DNA of 28,456 nt from a virus. The notes beneath the pieces were generated by a model. It ran no database searches, was not told where the DNA came from, and saw only the letters and a program-made list of their open reading frames with translations. Both the position numbers and the translations under genes were made by a program. This document shows, in pieces, positions 27,740-28,456 of this stretch. Positions within the stretch are counted from its first letter, which is position 1. Every line of letters begins with the position of its first letter. Where the stretch lies: positions 1 to 28,456 of the IMG/VR virus record IMGVR_UViG_3300011969_000004; one strand, written 5' to 3'.

Positions 27740-28093
27740 CTAGCCGGAGGGACCTGAGGGCACCCGGTACCCCAGTACTGAAATCCGGACCTCAGGCTCT
27801 GGGGTCTTGCTGATCTCAAGTTCGTTCCAGAAGAACCCAAGAGGGTGGTCCCAGCCGTCCAGAAGGACAGAGCAGTCCCCGTCCCTGAGCGGGCCGGTCT
27901 CAACGATGATGCCGTCCTGCCCATGCACGCAGGGTATTCCCGGCTTGACACAGACACCCATACCCACTTTGAGCATTGACCGGTGTGCCTCTGCCTCCTC
28001 CACGCGCGAGGTGGATCCAGACGTGCTAGCGCGAGGAATAGTGATGTAGTGGGGCGGATGAGGCCGGGTGTAGTTCAGGTCTCCGGTGGGCAC
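27740..28093 (-). CDS. Unknown protein with a likely SH3-like beta barrel
   Basis: 117 aa from GTG 28093, which shares a base with the upstream TAG and has GGTGGA 6 bases before it. A GTG at 28129 is possible but has no site and overlaps more. Residues 1-35 are polar (NYTRPHPPHYITIPRASTSG). Residues 45-100 look like an SH3-like barrel (KVGMGVCVKPGIPCVHGQDG, then IIVETGPLRDGDCSVLLDGW and HPLGFFWNELEI). Such folds often bind nucleic acid or protein partners. The role is unknown. Its end is followed by the promoter of the next operon. Confidence 0.6.
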   Translation of the reverse strand: MPTGDLNYTRPHPPHYITIPRASTSGSTSRVEEAEAHRSMLKVGMGVCVKPGIPCVHGQDGIIVETGPLRDGDCSVLLDGWDHPLGFFWNELEISKTPEPEVRISVLGYRVPSGPSG

Positions 28094-28365
28094 TACGGGT
28101 CCACCAGGGGGTTTGCGAGGCCTTCCCACCTGCGGACGTCTTCGGCCGTGACCTGGATGTTCCGCATCGCTGTGCTCTCCATAATCCGGATCATGTCGGC
28201 GGTCCTCTTCTTCTCCTCAGCAGCCGCCACTGCCAGCGCATCAACCATGATCGTCAGCATCCTGGCTGCCATCTCAATATGGGCATGGAAGGTGGCACTG
28301 TTCAGGTACAGGTTCCGATGCTTCATCCCCACCAGTGCTTCGACGAGTAGGCGTCTGTCATCCAT
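28093..28365 (-). CDS. Unknown helical protein
   Basis: 90 aa from ATG 28365 overlapping the upstream stop (TGATG), with GGAAA 6-7 bases before it. It is almost entirely helical: DDRRLLVEALVGMKHRNLYL, then HIEMAARMLTIMVDALAVAA and EEKKRTADMIRIMESTAMRN. It ends VTAEDVRRWEGLANPLVDP. Met/Ala-rich helices suggest oligomerisation rather than membrane insertion. No family was recognised. It is coupled to the kinase/phosphatase gene. Confidence 0.6.
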   Translation of the reverse strand: MDDRRLLVEALVGMKHRNLYLNSATFHAHIEMAARMLTIMVDALAVAAAEEKKRTADMIRIMESTAMRNIQVTAEDVRRWEGLANPLVDP

Positions 28366-28456
28366 CAGAAATTTCCAGGAGCGACTTGGAAGCACGTGAG
28401 GCCAATTGACCTCCAGAACTGGACTACGCTTTTTCTGTCGTCGAAGACACCCTCCA
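28365..28456 (-). CDS. C-terminal end of a polynucleotide kinase 3'-phosphatase-type protein (5' part outside window)
   Basis: Only the last 29 codons are visible: EGVFDDRKSVVQFWRSIGLT, then CFQVAPGNF and a stop. The pattern VFDDRxxVVxxWRxxGxxCFQVAPG is that of the HAD phosphatase end of T4 Pnk-type enzymes. In HAD phosphatases the DD pair binds Mg2+. Such enzymes repair RNA or DNA ends, in T4 after host anticodon nucleases cut tRNA. The partner ligase would lie outside this window. Assignment from a short fragment is nevertheless fairly specific. Confidence 0.72.
   Translation of the reverse strand, partial: EGVFDDRKSVVQFWRSIGLTCFQVAPGNF

Noticed and set aside
1-28456. CRISPR array, insertion sequence, rRNA
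   Set aside because: No regularly spaced repeats of suitable length, no transposase motif and no rRNA-like sequence were seen.

Overview
The window is part of a double-stranded DNA phage (or prophage) genome with a contractile tail. The sheath, a gp19-type tube, a gp26-like baseplate/chaperone protein, a large terminase, a portal, a scaffold and an N4-gp56-type capsid protein are all recognisable. An actinobacterial host is likely: the tmRNA starts with an actinobacterial-type 5' signature, there is an Lsr2-like protein, a KTSC-domain protein and many GTG starts, and one promoter sits where it would give a leaderless mRNA. I cannot name the host genus. A complete tyrosine recombinase suggests a temperate lifestyle or temperate ancestry.

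Layout (nearly all genes are on the minus strand, so they read from high to low coordinates). 15039 to 1 is the late structural operon: terminase large subunit, two small unknowns, portal, scaffold, capsid, a hairpin, four small head/connector genes, neck and tail-terminator candidates, sheath, tube, chaperone with an apparent +1 (or -2) frameshifted C-terminus, and a tape-measure-like protein with an NlpC/P60 peptidase domain that runs off the left edge. 15127-16316 holds a minus-strand Cys-rich gene and a divergent plus-strand set of three small genes. One of these shares an N-terminal module with a small gene in the tail operon.

16313-19443 is a run of small minus-strand genes (KTSC protein, small membrane proteins, a coiled-coil membrane protein, unknowns) broken up by hairpins. 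19483-20895 encodes a metallophosphoesterase and is divergent from two plus-strand genes (20995-21703), one of them with a ParB-like motif. 21690-24386 contains the integrase, a GNAT-like protein, a second ParB-like protein, a small membrane protein and a zinc-ribbon protein.

24391-26370 is the RNA region on the minus strand. It has a promoter with phased upstream repeats, a long hairpin-rich leader, tRNA-Asn(GTT), a tmRNA with an unusual tag reading frame, a 60-aa protein gene, tRNA-Phe(GAA) and about 500 bases of strongly folded DNA without a convincing gene. 26452-28456 carries a small plus-strand gene, an Lsr2-like zinc-finger protein, a small operon with one gene that changes frame, two unknown genes and the C-terminal end of a polynucleotide-kinase-type HAD phosphatase.

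Four promoters share a TTGAC-like -35 box, a 17-bp spacer that usually begins with a GAAC/AACC-type extension, and a TANNNT -10 box. They precede the plus-strand trio, the tRNA/tmRNA operon, the Lsr2-like gene and the 27.5-kb operon. This suggests one promoter class for the non-structural genes. Together, tRNAs, tmRNA and an end-healing enzyme point to a phage that supplements or protects host translation during infection. All assignments come from reading the sequence; no database search was possible.
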